Shown in pieces: positions 1 through 10,387 of a stretch of 64,000 bases of DNA. The notes beneath the pieces were generated by a model. That model made no database searches and was not told the origin of the DNA. It was given only the letters and a program-made list of their open reading frames with translations. Origin of the DNA: Corynebacterium minutissimum (GTDB taxonomy: Bacteria; Actinomycetota; Actinomycetes; Mycobacteriales; Mycobacteriaceae). The first letter of the stretch is position 1, and every line of letters starts with the position of its first letter. The DNA lies in NCBI RefSeq assembly GCF_000988205.1, contig NZ_LAYQ01000004.1:1-64000 (forward strand), in the 5' to 3' direction. The position numbers were made by a program, and so were the translations under genes.

Positions 1-85
1 CGGTGCGAGCACCCGAGCTGGTCTTCAATCTGGCGTAAGAACGCTTCCTAATCAGCAGCGTCATCACCGCACGGTAATCCGGCAT
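1..85 (-). pseudogene. N-terminal piece of an IS21-type transposase (IstA-like), cut by the window edge
   Basis: Reading leftwards from ATG at 85, behind a strong GGAAGGAG site, the protein starts MPDYRAVMTLL. The frame breaks near base 35. Adding one C there continues it as SYRQIEDQLGCSHR, a helix-turn-helix start of the kind seen at the N-terminus of IstA transposases. Everything past the window edge is unseen. Assignment to IS21 rests on this short stretch and on the repeated GCTACC motifs just upstream, so it is tentative. Confidence 0.45.
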
Positions 86-126
86 AAGCGGACTCCTTCC
101 AGTACACGCCGCACCCGAGTGGTGCG

Positions 127-210
127 GCTACCGGAAGTATCATCCCGAGCACCCTGAGCTGCTACCAGAAACCCACTGAAGCGCTACCGGATAGTCACGA
201 CACTGCTACC
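127..210. repeat. four GCTACC repeats, probable terminal repeats of the IS element
   Basis: The hexamer GCTACC occurs at 127-132, 161-166, 183-188 and 205-210, the last three exactly 22 bases apart and followed by related purine-rich bases. Spaced direct repeats at the ends are typical of IS21-family elements, where they bind the transposase. The last repeat lies at the point where the neighbouring transposase gene is cut, so this is probably the element's terminus. No target duplication can be seen because the other end is outside the window. Confidence 0.4.
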
Positions 211-490
211 AAATAGCCGGTCGCAACAACCACTCCAGCATTCGTCGTTGGTGTTCTCCGCGTCTTCCGCGGTGTGTGCGTGCTAGTAGTTTCAGCTGGG
301 AGTTGATTCCGCCTTCAAGGCTGTTGGCGGTGGCCTTGATCCGGTGTGCGTCAAGGACTCCATCGGGTGGGTTGAGGTAGACAAACAGCAGGTTGCTGCG
401 CCAGAGGTAGTTGAGACTGTTGTAGGTCTTGCGCACGCTGGCATGAGTCCAGGTGTGAGTCCAGCGACCGGTGACTTCGAAGCGCTCCAA
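206..490 (-). pseudogene. C-terminal remnant of an IS1249/IS256-like transposase
   Basis: About 90 codons resemble the C-terminal end of corynebacterial IS1249-type transposases, with the conserved stretch NSLEGGINSQLK followed by HRGRRGEHQRRMLEW. An in-frame TGA sits just before the apparent TTG start, so the N-terminal two thirds are missing. The last residues (AIW) are encoded by the GCTACC-containing terminus next door, which suggests the gene was also cut by insertion of that element. It cannot encode an active transposase. Confidence 0.6.
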
Positions 491-534
491 TCAGCTACAC
501 TGACCCGAGCAGCATAGCTAACCCCCCGACGTGT

Positions 535-717
535 CTACTTTCCGGGGGTCAGGCCCTTCACGATGCTCCGTTGCTGGCCACCGTCAAGACGATCCCACTG
601 CTCGTTCAAGGCCGCGACGATGATCGCCTGGGCGTGCTCGCCACTACTTAAGGTTGCATCGTCAGGATCATAAACAGGCACACCGTGAGTAGCGAGTAGA
701 TCATTGATTGGTTTCAT
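535..717 (-). CDS. hypothetical 60-residue protein
   Basis: A short soluble acidic protein starts at ATG 717 with AAGGAAAG ten bases upstream. An AT-rich stretch around 766-780 (TATAGATAATATT on the minus strand) is a plausible promoter. It has no membrane segment, signal peptide or motif that I recognise. It stands between the IS debris and the lipoprotein/DUF6973 pair and is transcribed in the same direction. Its good ribosome site and promoter-like upstream sequence support a real gene, but its function is unknown. Confidence 0.45.
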   Translation of the reverse strand: MKPINDLLATHGVPVYDPDDATLSSGEHAQAIIVAALNEQWDRLDGGQQRSIVKGLTPGK

Positions 718-877
718 GGGTATCAGTCTTTCCTTAGTGGTGGACGCGCATGCGCAATCACTAGAAAATATTATCTATAAGTGCTTTATTAAACAGGATG
801 CTGCATCGGTCGTCGCGTGCACGCTGACCCCAATCTGAGTGTTCCCGATACTGCCCAGGAGCAGCGAGCCCATACGA

Positions 878-1336
878 CTACTTGTTCAAGCCGGTTAGAA
901 TCCAAGCACTACCCGGATTATCCAGAGAAAAAGTGAGAGCAACTGTCGTTGACTCCATGATTAAAGAAGACGGACTTGATGGAGAACACAGATCGAGAGC
1001 CTGTCGAGAGAACTTCACCCATTGTTCGCTGTCGCCCTTTCCTCTAAGAAAGAGGAAGTTTTCGTGATCGGAGAAGCCGTGTTCTGGAACAGGGGGATCA
1101 TCAGCCATAAGTGTTTCTTTGACTGTTTGATACGGAGTGTATGGGCACACGATCGAAAACTCAGTCCACTCTGGTCCGTAGAGTTCCTCCAGTGTGATGG
1201 ACTCAGTAACGGGGATTGCATGTCCCGATCGTCCTAGGGACGCGAGATGAGAAGCCAATGGGTCATCAAAACTACAAGAGGAGAGTAATAGGGAGACAAT
1301 ACTAGTGAACCCTATCCGCGCCATCATGCGTCTCAT
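878..1336 (-). CDS. small lipoprotein of unknown function
   Basis: The N-terminus has two arginines, a hydrophobic stretch and a lipobox (LLSSC), so the mature protein of about 130 residues is predicted to be anchored to the outer face of the membrane. I chose ATG 1336 because AAGGGGG lies eight bases upstream; ATG 1342 would be only two bases from it. The gene follows the DUF6973 gene by 27 bases on the same strand, so the two are probably cotranscribed. The remainder matches no family I know. It could be a partner or protector of the DUF6973 product, but only the gene order suggests this. Confidence 0.6.
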   Translation of the reverse strand: MRRMMARIGFTSIVSLLLSSCSFDDPLASHLASLGRSGHAIPVTESITLEELYGPEWTEFSIVCPYTPYQTVKETLMADDPPVPEHGFSDHENFLFLRGKGDSEQWVKFSRQALDLCSPSSPSSLIMESTTVALTFSLDNPGSAWILTGLNK

Positions 1337-1363
1337 TAACATAACCCCCTTCTCGTGCCTATC

Positions 1364-1693
1364 CTAGGAAAGTATAGATAGCAGTCCAATTCTAGCCCAG
1401 AGGGCGCACTGGTTCAGAGCAGAAGCTTCGTCGCCACTACTTGCGAAAGCAGATCCAAGAAATCGACCTTGGGCATTGTTATACAGGTTCATGCTGGTCT
1501 CATCCGCTGGCCCCTGAGCGACAGTTTCGTGGTTAGTAGCAATCCGTTCAGCTGCATCTGCACCGATTCTCATCGTCATCAGGGCATTCCACGAGCAGTG
1601 CCGAAAAGCATCGCCCTTTCCATTGCGGAGTGATGCGGCGCCAGGAAACCGGTTCTGCGCTTCCATACTCGCGGTTGTGGCTGCCTCTCTCAA
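1364..1693 (-). CDS. DUF6973-like protein
   Basis: The 109-residue product has the motif block GDAFRHCSWNALMT, then HE, then NLYNNAQGR, the pattern I associate with the uncharacterised DUF6973 family. Conserved His, Cys and Asn residues hint at a catalytic or metal-binding site, but no reaction is known. An in-frame TAG at 1712-1714 limits the start to TTG 1693 (GAGG just upstream) or the ATG at codon 10. There is no signal peptide. It lies upstream of the lipoprotein gene in an accessory region next to IS remnants. Such domains often sit at the end of larger proteins, so a truncated gene is possible. Confidence 0.6.
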   Translation of the reverse strand: MREAATTASMEAQNRFPGAASLRNGKGDAFRHCSWNALMTMRIGADAAERIATNHETVAQGPADETSMNLYNNAQGRFLGSAFASSGDEASALNQCALWARIGLLSILS

Positions 1694-1796
1694 ATCCTCG
1701 CAACTCTCCTGCTAAGCGCGGCGGAAGGCGAGAGCATCCGCGAAATGTCGCGTAACGCAACATTGCTGCGGAGCAATCACTCAAGGAAAGCTGACA

Positions 1797-2221
1797 ATGA
1801 CCTACAACGCCCCACCCCAATACCAAAGCCCCGCTCCTGAAAAAGTGGTCGACGACTCCGCTGGTGGCATATCATCCTGAGCATGCTAGCGGGGGCGATT
1901 ATCGCAACCGCGTCCATCGTAGCTATCGCATTCGCTATACCGGAGGATGCGATAGAAGAAGGTAGCGCGTCCGAAGTGGGTGGTGGCAATGTTGCTGCAA
2001 CTCAGTATCTTTCAGACAAGGGAATCAACATTGAACCAGAACTAATCGGTAGAATTTCTACAATCGTGTGCGATGGCATGGCCAGCGGGAATCCCGGAAG
2101 TCAGTTAATCAACGCTGTGGAGGAAACGATGGACGGCATTAACTATATAAACGCATCTGAACTGGTGGCGGCTTCCACGGTTTATACGTGCCCGGAGCAT
2201 ATCGGAAAGCTGGCCAGATAA
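1797..2221 (+). CDS. small membrane-anchored or exported protein (DUF732-like), frame broken near 1844
   Basis: ATG 1797 follows AAGGAAAG and opens a proline/glutamine-rich start (MTYNAPPQYQSPAPE) of the type common on actinobacterial single-pass proteins. The frame stops at 1880, but one extra A in the A5 run 1840-1844 joins it to the frame reading RRLRWWHIILSMLAGAIIAT, a membrane segment. A ~85-residue outer domain follows, with ICD/VCDG and paired Cys as in DUF732-type proteins. The restored protein is about 141 residues. ATG 1883 lies inside the membrane segment and is an unlikely start. The break looks like an under-called homopolymer; a real mutation cannot be excluded. Confidence 0.55.
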
Positions 2222-2379
2222 ACGCCACATTGATTTTGCGGTTTAATCGCCGTTCAGTCTCCCAAGAAGTATCCGCACTAACCGTCTGTTTTCTGGCAGC
2301 TGGTGCGGCTTTCTTTGTTATGCGGTCTCCCTTGCATCTTTTCTGCACGGATGACCCCGCCCTGCGTAGAGTGGGCCGC

Positions 2380-3210
2380 ATGACAGTACCCAATATCGAA
2401 CTCCACGACGGCAACACCATTCCCCAGCTCGGCTACGGTGTCTTCAAGGTTGACCCCGACAAGACCGAAGAGCTGGTCCTCGAAGCCCTCAAGGTGGGCT
2501 ACCGCCACATCGACACCGCTGCCATCTACGGCAACGAGGAAGGCGTGGGCCGCGCGATTGCTAAGTCTGGCATCCCGCGCGAAGAGCTGTTCATCACCAC
2601 GAAGCTGTGGAATGACCGCCAGACTGATGCCGCCGCTGCTCTCGACGAGTCTTTGGAAAAGCTAGGACTGGACTATGTGGACCTCTACCTCATCCACTGG
2701 CCCTGCCCGGACAATGGCACGTACGTCGACGCGTGGAAACAGCTTATCGAGCTGAAGAAGGCCGGCAAGGCCAAGTCCATCGGCGTCTCCAACTTCGAAC
2801 TGGAGCACCTGGACCAGCTGGAAACCCGGACTGATGAAACCCCCGTGGTCAACCAGGTGGAGCTGCACCCCTACCTGCAGCGCTGGCGCGAGCTCGATGC
2901 CTTCCGCGCCCACCAAGTACACATCGAGGCCTGGGGCCCACTAGGCCAGGGCAAGACAGATCTTTTTGAGCAACCGGAAATCACCGAGCCCGCCGAGAAA
3001 TATGGCGTTTCCCCCGCTCAGGTGATTATCCGCTGGCACCTGCAAAATGGCGTCATCGTGTTCCCGAAGTCCGAAAACCCGGAGCGCATCGCGCAGAACT
3101 TCGATGTATTCGGCTTCGAGCTTGATGAATCCGAGATGGCTGCGATTACTGATCTCGACCTCGGGGAAGAGGGCCGCGGCGGCACTCACCCCAAGGAGAT
3201 GAACTACTAA
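2380..3210 (+). CDS. aldo/keto reductase
   Basis: This 276-residue protein is a typical NADPH-dependent aldo/keto reductase of the AKR5/2,5-diketo-gluconate reductase type. The tetrad can be read: Asp and Tyr in HIDTAAIYGNE, Lys in TTKLW and His in LIHWP. The C-terminal part has the cofactor segment FPKSENPERIAQN. It should be a cytosolic (beta/alpha)8 barrel reducing small carbonyl compounds; the substrate cannot be read from sequence. I start at ATG 2380, where family similarity begins; the ribosome site is weak. Its stop overlaps the stop of rpiB by four bases on the other strand. Confidence 0.9.
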   Translation: MTVPNIELHDGNTIPQLGYGVFKVDPDKTEELVLEALKVGYRHIDTAAIYGNEEGVGRAIAKSGIPREELFITTKLWNDRQTDAAAALDESLEKLGLDYVDLYLIHWPCPDNGTYVDAWKQLIELKKAGKAKSIGVSNFELEHLDQLETRTDETPVVNQVELHPYLQRWRELDAFRAHQVHIEAWGPLGQGKTDLFEQPEITEPAEKYGVSPAQVIIRWHLQNGVIVFPKSENPERIAQNFDVFGFELDESEMAAITDLDLGEEGRGGTHPKEMNY

Positions 3211-3680
3211 GCCTCCGGAAGCTCCGGCGGAATGTTGGTGCGCTCGTACTCGGCAAGAATGTCGATGCGGCGCTGGTGGCGCTCAGCACGGGACCATTCC
3301 TGATCTAGGAAGGCATCAACGATGGCGAGCGCCTCCTCCTCGGAGTGCATGCGGCCGCCAATGCCGATGAGCTGGGCATTGTTGTGCTCGCGGGCTAGGC
3401 GTGCAGTCTCCGGGGACCACGCCAAGGCGCAGCGCGCGCCCTTCACCTTGTTCGCAGCGATCTGCTCGCCGTTACCGGAACCGCCGAGCACGATGCCGAG
3501 CGAGCCCGGATCGTTGACGGTCCGCAGCGCGGCCTCGATGCAAAATGCCGGGTAATCATCCTCGGCGTCGTACTCGTGGGCACCGCAGTCAATGACGTCG
3601 TGCCCCTGCTTCTTCAGGTGTTCAGCGATGATGTTCTTCATCTCGAACCCTGCGTGGTCTGCTCCTAAATAAACGCGCAT
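3207..3680 (-). CDS. rpiB: ribose-5-phosphate isomerase B
   Basis: The 157-residue product has the RpiB pattern GADHAGFEMK, DCGAH, DYPAF and GSGNGEQIAANKV. It interconverts ribose-5-phosphate and ribulose-5-phosphate in the pentose phosphate pathway. The GSGNGE loop places a Glu where enterobacterial enzymes have the catalytic Cys, as in the mycobacterial subgroup. The start chosen is the ATG before RVYLGADHAG; upstream ATG codons at 3689 and 3704 would add a poorly conserved tail. It stands next to the Rv2466c-like gene and pepN, the same order as in mycobacteria. Confidence 0.93.
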   Translation of the reverse strand: MRVYLGADHAGFEMKNIIAEHLKKQGHDVIDCGAHEYDAEDDYPAFCIEAALRTVNDPGSLGIVLGGSGNGEQIAANKVKGARCALAWSPETARLAREHNNAQLIGIGGRMHSEEEALAIVDAFLDQEWSRAERHQRRIDILAEYERTNIPPELPEA

Positions 3681-3781
3681 GGCCCACATCTTAGCGGGCA
3701 GCACGACTCCCCGCTGAGCCCTGCCATTAATAGCGTGCGCTTGCTACGCTTGGGGCCACTCACGCACAAGAGGAAGTTGGC

Positions 3782-4159
3782 ATGCCCATGGCCAGACGCG
3801 TCGCCGCTCTATATCTCGTAGCTTTTCTCATCGGCGCCGGTTTGTTCGCCGCAGGTTTCTTCACGGAACGCAGCTTCCTCCGGCCCCTGGTCATGGCGAT
3901 CGTGATGACCGTGGCTCACCTCGGGGTGGGCGCGTGGTGGATAGCCCAGAAGCCACACCGTGCAGCTGGGATCACCGCCGGTGTGCTTGCACTCCTCGCA
4001 GGCGCTTCATGGGCCACGTGGGTAGTCGCCGCGTGGGAGGAATTTCAAGCGCAGGCCTACCTCCCAATCATCAACATCGCAGGACTTCCTGCTTTCGTGC
4101 TCACCCCCATCGTCCTCATCTGCGTCGTCGTAGCAGCGACGCAGAATCGAACTCGCTAA
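3782..4159 (+). CDS. small four-helix membrane protein, unknown function
   Basis: ATG 3782 follows GAGGAAG. The 125-residue protein is almost entirely hydrophobic and shows four likely transmembrane helices at about residues 6-27, 36-56, 62-86 and 95-122, with short loops. No transport or enzyme motif is visible and I do not recognise the family. Its TAA overlaps the TAG of the convergent Rv2466c-like gene in the four bases CTAA. Confidence 0.75.
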   Translation: MPMARRVAALYLVAFLIGAGLFAAGFFTERSFLRPLVMAIVMTVAHLGVGAWWIAQKPHRAAGITAGVLALLAGASWATWVVAAWEEFQAQAYLPIINIAGLPAFVLTPIVLICVVVAATQNRTR

Positions 4160-4770
4160 ACCTGCGGGGATTCGGTGCGGGAGCGCTTGAGTTCGAAGAA
4201 GTACGGGAACTGGGCTAGGCGCACGGAGGCGTCGAAAAGCTCGCCTGCTTCCTCGCCGGTGGGAACGCGCGTGATGACCGGACCGAAGAAGGCGGTATCG
4301 CCGAACTTCACCACTGGGGTACCGACCTCGTCGCCGACCTCGGAAATGCCACGATTGTGGAACTCGGTGAGCTTCTCATCCATCTCCTCGGTGTTGGCCA
4401 CGGAGGCGAAGGTGGAGGGGAGGGAGACGTCGTCAAGCGCCTGCTTAATGATGTCATCGTAGGCACCGTACCCCTTCTTGCCGCCCTGGCCTTCCGTGTG
4501 GATGCGGGTGCCCATCGCGGTGTAGAAGGCATCGACCTTCTCCGGGGCCTCGACGGCAATCTTGGCTGCTACGCGGGCAGGGCCCCAGTTGGCCTCCATC
4601 ATCTTCATGTACTCCGGATCGAGGTCACGCCCCTTGTTGAGCACGGACAGGGACATCGGTTCGAAGGTGACCTCAATATCGCGGACCTTCTCCACCTCTT
4701 TAATCCAGCGCGAGGTCAGCCAGGCGAAGGGGCATGAGCAGTCAAACCAGAACGTCACTTGTTGAGCCAC
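4156..4770 (-). CDS. Rv2466c-type mycothiol-dependent DsbA-family oxidoreductase, CPFA active site
   Basis: The protein (204 residues from GTG 4770, behind AAAGGAG) aligns along its length with the M. tuberculosis Rv2466c nitroreductase as I recall it: FWFDxxCP near the N-terminus, SRWIKEVEKVRDIEV, VGTPVVKF, FFGPVITRVPTGEEAG and the end FELKRSRTE. Family members use a thioredoxin-fold CPWC site with mycothiol. Here the site reads FDCSCPFAW, so the resolving Cys is Ala and a new Cys lies two residues before the retained one. A monothiol mechanism through a mycothiol mixed disulfide, or use of the CxC pair, is possible. It lies beside rpiB and pepN, the conserved order. Confidence 0.88.
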   Translation of the reverse strand: MAQQVTFWFDCSCPFAWLTSRWIKEVEKVRDIEVTFEPMSLSVLNKGRDLDPEYMKMMEANWGPARVAAKIAVEAPEKVDAFYTAMGTRIHTEGQGGKKGYGAYDDIIKQALDDVSLPSTFASVANTEEMDEKLTEFHNRGISEVGDEVGTPVVKFGDTAFFGPVITRVPTGEEAGELFDASVRLAQFPYFFELKRSRTESPQV

Positions 4771-4871
4771 GGTAAATCTCCTTTGTTTGTGTGGGCTTTG
4801 GCACCCCACCCTAGGCGTGTGACTACGCTGGTGCAGAGACTAAAGGTACCGAGAAAGAGGAGAGACAGTAC

Positions 4872-7411
<2,540 letters not shown>

Positions 7412-7422
7412 CACACGCATCT

Positions 7423-7446
7423 AGCCCCTCCCCTGAGGGGCTTTTC
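7423..7446 (+). terminator. rho-independent terminator after pepN
   Basis: AGCCCCTC and GAGGGGCT form a perfect 8-bp stem with a CCCT loop, followed by TTTTCTCGT. It begins 12 bases after the pepN stop. Confidence 0.85.
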
Positions 7447-7530
7447 TCGTACCAGCCCCATTACCCTTTTACCCAGGGATTTTGTTCCTCCGGTTGCGGG
7501 GTTGCGGGTGCTGGTTTAATCTTCGTGCCC

Positions 7531-8628
7531 ATGGGGGATATTGAAACCTACCTCCGCCTCCGCAACTCGGGGATTGCGCTGGTGGAACACATACCTGGCA
7601 CACCCGATGAGCTCCGCGCGCTCGGCGCTGACCCAGCCGACGCCACCGAACTTGCCGGTCTGCACCAGGTGTACTTCGGCCCCACCCGCTACACCGGCAA
7701 ACAGAAAAAGGCACGCGCTGCCGCCATTCAACAACGCCACAGCCTAGGCACCCTCACACTCATTGAAACCTACGTTTCAAAAGTAAAGAAAACCCTCGAC
7801 GCCTGGAACCTGAGAGTCAGACTTACCGCCACACCCGCACACCGCATCCCCACCGTCGCCGCCACACGCCTGAAAGAACTGCGTTCCAAACGCATAGCCA
7901 AACCAGGGGTGCGCATCACCTACCGCGCACAAGGCCCCAACACCCTTTCCATTACTGACGATGCCACCACGATTGCCAACATGCGCGGTGTCCTCGAATC
8001 CACCAACACCACCGACCTGCTTCAAGCCGCCAACGACGTCTTCTTCAAAGAGGGCACCGGTTCCAAGCCTGCGGTGCGTACCCAAGTCATCGTCACGTTA
8101 AACGAGTTGGACCAGATCATCAACGGCGACGGGGACGAAATAGAGCTCAACCTGACCAACGGTGGGCGCATGACAGGGGCCGAGTTCTTAACCCACAAGT
8201 TTGCCGAAATAGGCTACGCCACCATCGTTCACCCCATTGAAGGGCCCATTAACACCTGGCGGCTAGAACGAGGGGCAAACTTCAAACAGCGCCTTACCCT
8301 GCACGCTGAATTCCACACGTGTTCAAGACCTGGGTGTAATAAGCCAGCTGATTACTGCCAAATCCATCACCTCATCCCCTGGCAAGCAGGCGGCTACACC
8401 AACATTAAGAACCTGACCTTCCTGTGCGCCTACCACAACGGTATTAACGATGATGACCCTTTAAAACCCACCGGGCGCGGCTACATGTACCGGCTGAATA
8501 CCGGGGTTAGTTTCATCCCACCCTGGGGAACACCGATAACCGCGATGCCCGAATACCAGGAAGCAGTCGCCAGACTCAACACCGAACAAGCAGGACAACC
8601 ACCAGAGGAACCACCCGACAGCAGCTAA
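7531..8628 (+). CDS. HNH endonuclease-domain protein (13E12/DUF222-type)
   Basis: The protein of about 365 residues ends in an HNH nuclease domain: Cys pair in CSRPGCNKPADYCQIHHL, then GGYTNIKNLTFLCAYHN, with zinc-binding Cys residues and the HH-N-H catalytic core. The N-terminal 250 residues resemble the DUF222-type region found in many copies in actinobacterial genomes. The cellular job of this family is unclear. ATG 7531 is preferred to GTG 7525 because a -10-like TAATCT ends eight bases upstream, suggesting a leaderless mRNA. Its runs of ACC/CAC codons differ from neighbouring backbone genes, which fits recent acquisition. Confidence 0.82.
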   Translation: MGDIETYLRLRNSGIALVEHIPGTPDELRALGADPADATELAGLHQVYFGPTRYTGKQKKARAAAIQQRHSLGTLTLIETYVSKVKKTLDAWNLRVRLTATPAHRIPTVAATRLKELRSKRIAKPGVRITYRAQGPNTLSITDDATTIANMRGVLESTNTTDLLQAANDVFFKEGTGSKPAVRTQVIVTLNELDQIINGDGDEIELNLTNGGRMTGAEFLTHKFAEIGYATIVHPIEGPINTWRLERGANFKQRLTLHAEFHTCSRPGCNKPADYCQIHHLIPWQAGGYTNIKNLTFLCAYHNGINDDDPLKPTGRGYMYRLNTGVSFIPPWGTPITAMPEYQEAVARLNTEQAGQPPEEPPDSS

Positions 8629-8790
8629 CACCCACAGCCACCACACGCAGCAACGGCAGAAAGGAAACAGCTAACCACCAGTGACAACACTGCCACCCGC
8701 AGACCACATCAAGGCACGCGGCATATCGGCGATCCTTGAGCACGATTCACGCGCTTCCCGCTGAGGGTTAAGCCCTTAAAGAACGAAACC

Positions 8791-8821
8791 CGCCAACCGA
8801 AAGATGGCTGACGAGTTGGCG
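8791..8821. other. hairpin in the 260-base gap between the HNH gene and the GntR gene
   Basis: CGCCAAC and GTTGGCG can form a 7-bp stem with a 17-base loop, followed by TGCTTTAAC. It could end transcription of the HNH gene weakly. The rest of 8629-8891 shows no convincing open frame or known site. Confidence 0.35.
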
Positions 8822-8891
8822 TGCTTTAACGCCTCCCCAAAGGGACACACCTAATGACGGCTGCCCCCGCAGGGTCGCAGACTCATAGTGA

Positions 8892-9638
8892 TTAGTCGAG
8901 GGTCGGCGTGGGGTCCTCGCCGATGACAACTTCCACCGTGACCGCATCGGGGCGCAGGGTCTCTTCCAACTGGGCAGCTACGACACCGCCCTCTGCCTTG
9001 ACGGTTCGCGTAATGCGCAAGACCGGTTGGTTGCGTCCAACGCCCAGGGCTTTCTGCTCCTCCGTGCGCGCGGTGGCGGCCACGAGAGAATCCCGCTTAA
9101 ATACGGGTGCCAGGTCAAGCTCCGTCAATAATTCAGTCAGCGGCTTCTGCATTTCCTCTTCCGTGAGGCGCGGTGCCAAGGCCTGCGGGATAAGAAGCGT
9201 GGAGGCCATGATGGGCGATCCTTCAGTCATCTGCACCGTGCGGCATTCCCACACGGCATCGCCTTCTTCAATCCCAAAGGTGGAGGCGAGGTGCCCGGGT
9301 GTTTCAATAAGCGTCAGCGACAGCACCCGCACCTCAACCTCAAGACCATGCTCCCGTAATTGGTCAAGCGCGCTGCGCCCGCTCGTCAGGCTCAACGTCG
9401 GCGGGGTGGCACGCACGAAGGTGCCGCCGGTGCGCCCGCGCTTGCGGTCGATAAGTCCCTCGATCTGGACGATGTCCAGGGCGTGGCGCACTGTCATGCG
9501 CGCCACCTTGTATTCCTGAACCAATTCCCGCTCCGTGGGGAAGCGATCACCCGGCTTCAGTTCGCCGGATTCAATCTTGCTCCGCAGCGAATCCGCGATC
9601 ACCAAATAGGCGGGGCGGCGGCGTTGAGAGGTGGACAC
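8892..9638 (-). CDS. GntR-family transcriptional regulator (HutC/UTRA type)
   Basis: Residues 8-75 form a winged helix with the GntR signature (GDRFPTERELVQEY, ARMTVRHALDIVQ). The remaining ~170 residues are a UTRA effector-binding domain ending in LEETLRPDAVTVEV. Such proteins usually repress a nearby catabolic or transport operon until a small ligand binds. The GTG start lies eight bases after TACAGT, consistent with a leaderless transcript. The gene lies 56 bases downstream of the SDR gene in the ABC transporter operon on the same strand, so control of that operon is plausible but unproven. Confidence 0.88.
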   Translation of the reverse strand: MSTSQRRRPAYLVIADSLRSKIESGELKPGDRFPTERELVQEYKVARMTVRHALDIVQIEGLIDRKRGRTGGTFVRATPPTLSLTSGRSALDQLREHGLEVEVRVLSLTLIETPGHLASTFGIEEGDAVWECRTVQMTEGSPIMASTLLIPQALAPRLTEEEMQKPLTELLTELDLAPVFKRDSLVAATARTEEQKALGVGRNQPVLRITRTVKAEGGVVAAQLEETLRPDAVTVEVVIGEDPTPTLD

Positions 9639-9694
9639 GCCTCATAACTGTACCGTGCGCTGCGTTCTTCGCATCTTGAGAGAAAACGCGCCAC

Positions 9695-10369
9695 CTACTT
9701 GCGCTGGTTTAGCTCAATGCGTGGGCGCACGCGGATCTCAGTGAGCTGCGTGGTAGGGCCGGCATCAACGGTGGCGCGGATAGCCTTCGCCACCTCGACC
9801 GGGGCGATAACGTGCTCCGGGTTGTAGTCCTGCAGGCCCTGCAGCATCGGGGTATCCGTCGGGCCCGGCGCGACGGTGGACACGCGGATGCCGAGCTCGC
9901 CGAGGCGGAGGCCGTCGGCAAGCGCGTACAGCGCATGTTTGGTGGCCGCGTAGATGACGTTGTCGCCATAAGAGTGGATACCAGCACCAGAGTTGATGAA
10001 CACCACGAGCCCTTCCGCCGCGCGCAGCGCAGGCAGCAGAAGGCGGGTCAGCTCGGCTGGAACGTGCACGTTGAGGTCCATCTGCGCACGCCAATCCTCA
10101 GGTCTAGCGCTTTCCACCGAGCGTTTATCCGCCCGGGCCGCCGCGTGCACGAGCACGTCGACGCGCTCCAGCGAAGCCAGCTCGGAGGGAAGCGGTGAGC
10201 CGTCGAGAAGCGACAGCAAGTCGATTTCCACCGGCACGATGTTCTCCGCCTCCGGCAGCTCCCCGGCTCGCCGACCTAGTGCATACACGCGGTGGTCGCG
10301 CGCAAGGTCCTTGATGATCTCCGCGCCCATTCCACCCGTCGCACCAGTTACAACGGCAGTTTTCACCAT
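9695..10369 (-). CDS. short-chain dehydrogenase/reductase
   Basis: This 224-residue SDR has the nucleotide-binding TGATGGMG, the HAAARAD stretch (NAG equivalent), the catalytic Ser region FINSGAG and the YAATK motif. It is a cytosolic NAD(P)-dependent oxidoreductase; the substrate cannot be inferred. ATG 10369 follows AAGGAGG, 18 bases after the upstream CMD-domain gene. It is the last gene of the six-gene transporter operon starting at 16722, which suggests it acts on a product of the imported compound. Confidence 0.88.
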   Translation of the reverse strand: MVKTAVVTGATGGMGAEIIKDLARDHRVYALGRRAGELPEAENIVPVEIDLLSLLDGSPLPSELASLERVDVLVHAAARADKRSVESARPEDWRAQMDLNVHVPAELTRLLLPALRAAEGLVVFINSGAGIHSYGDNVIYAATKHALYALADGLRLGELGIRVSTVAPGPTDTPMLQGLQDYNPEHVIAPVEVAKAIRATVDAGPTTQLTEIRVRPRIELNQRK

Positions 10370-10387
10370 GGTTGTTCCTCCTTCTCG

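Noticed and set aside
1838..1846. Programmed -1 ribosomal frameshift at GAAAAAG
   Set aside because: The in-frame codons are GAA AAA, not a classic slippery heptamer, no stimulatory structure is evident, and at least six other genes show the same kind of break.
8629..8891. Small gene between the HNH and GntR genes
   Set aside because: No open frame with a ribosome site or coding-like third positions was seen; only a weak hairpin.
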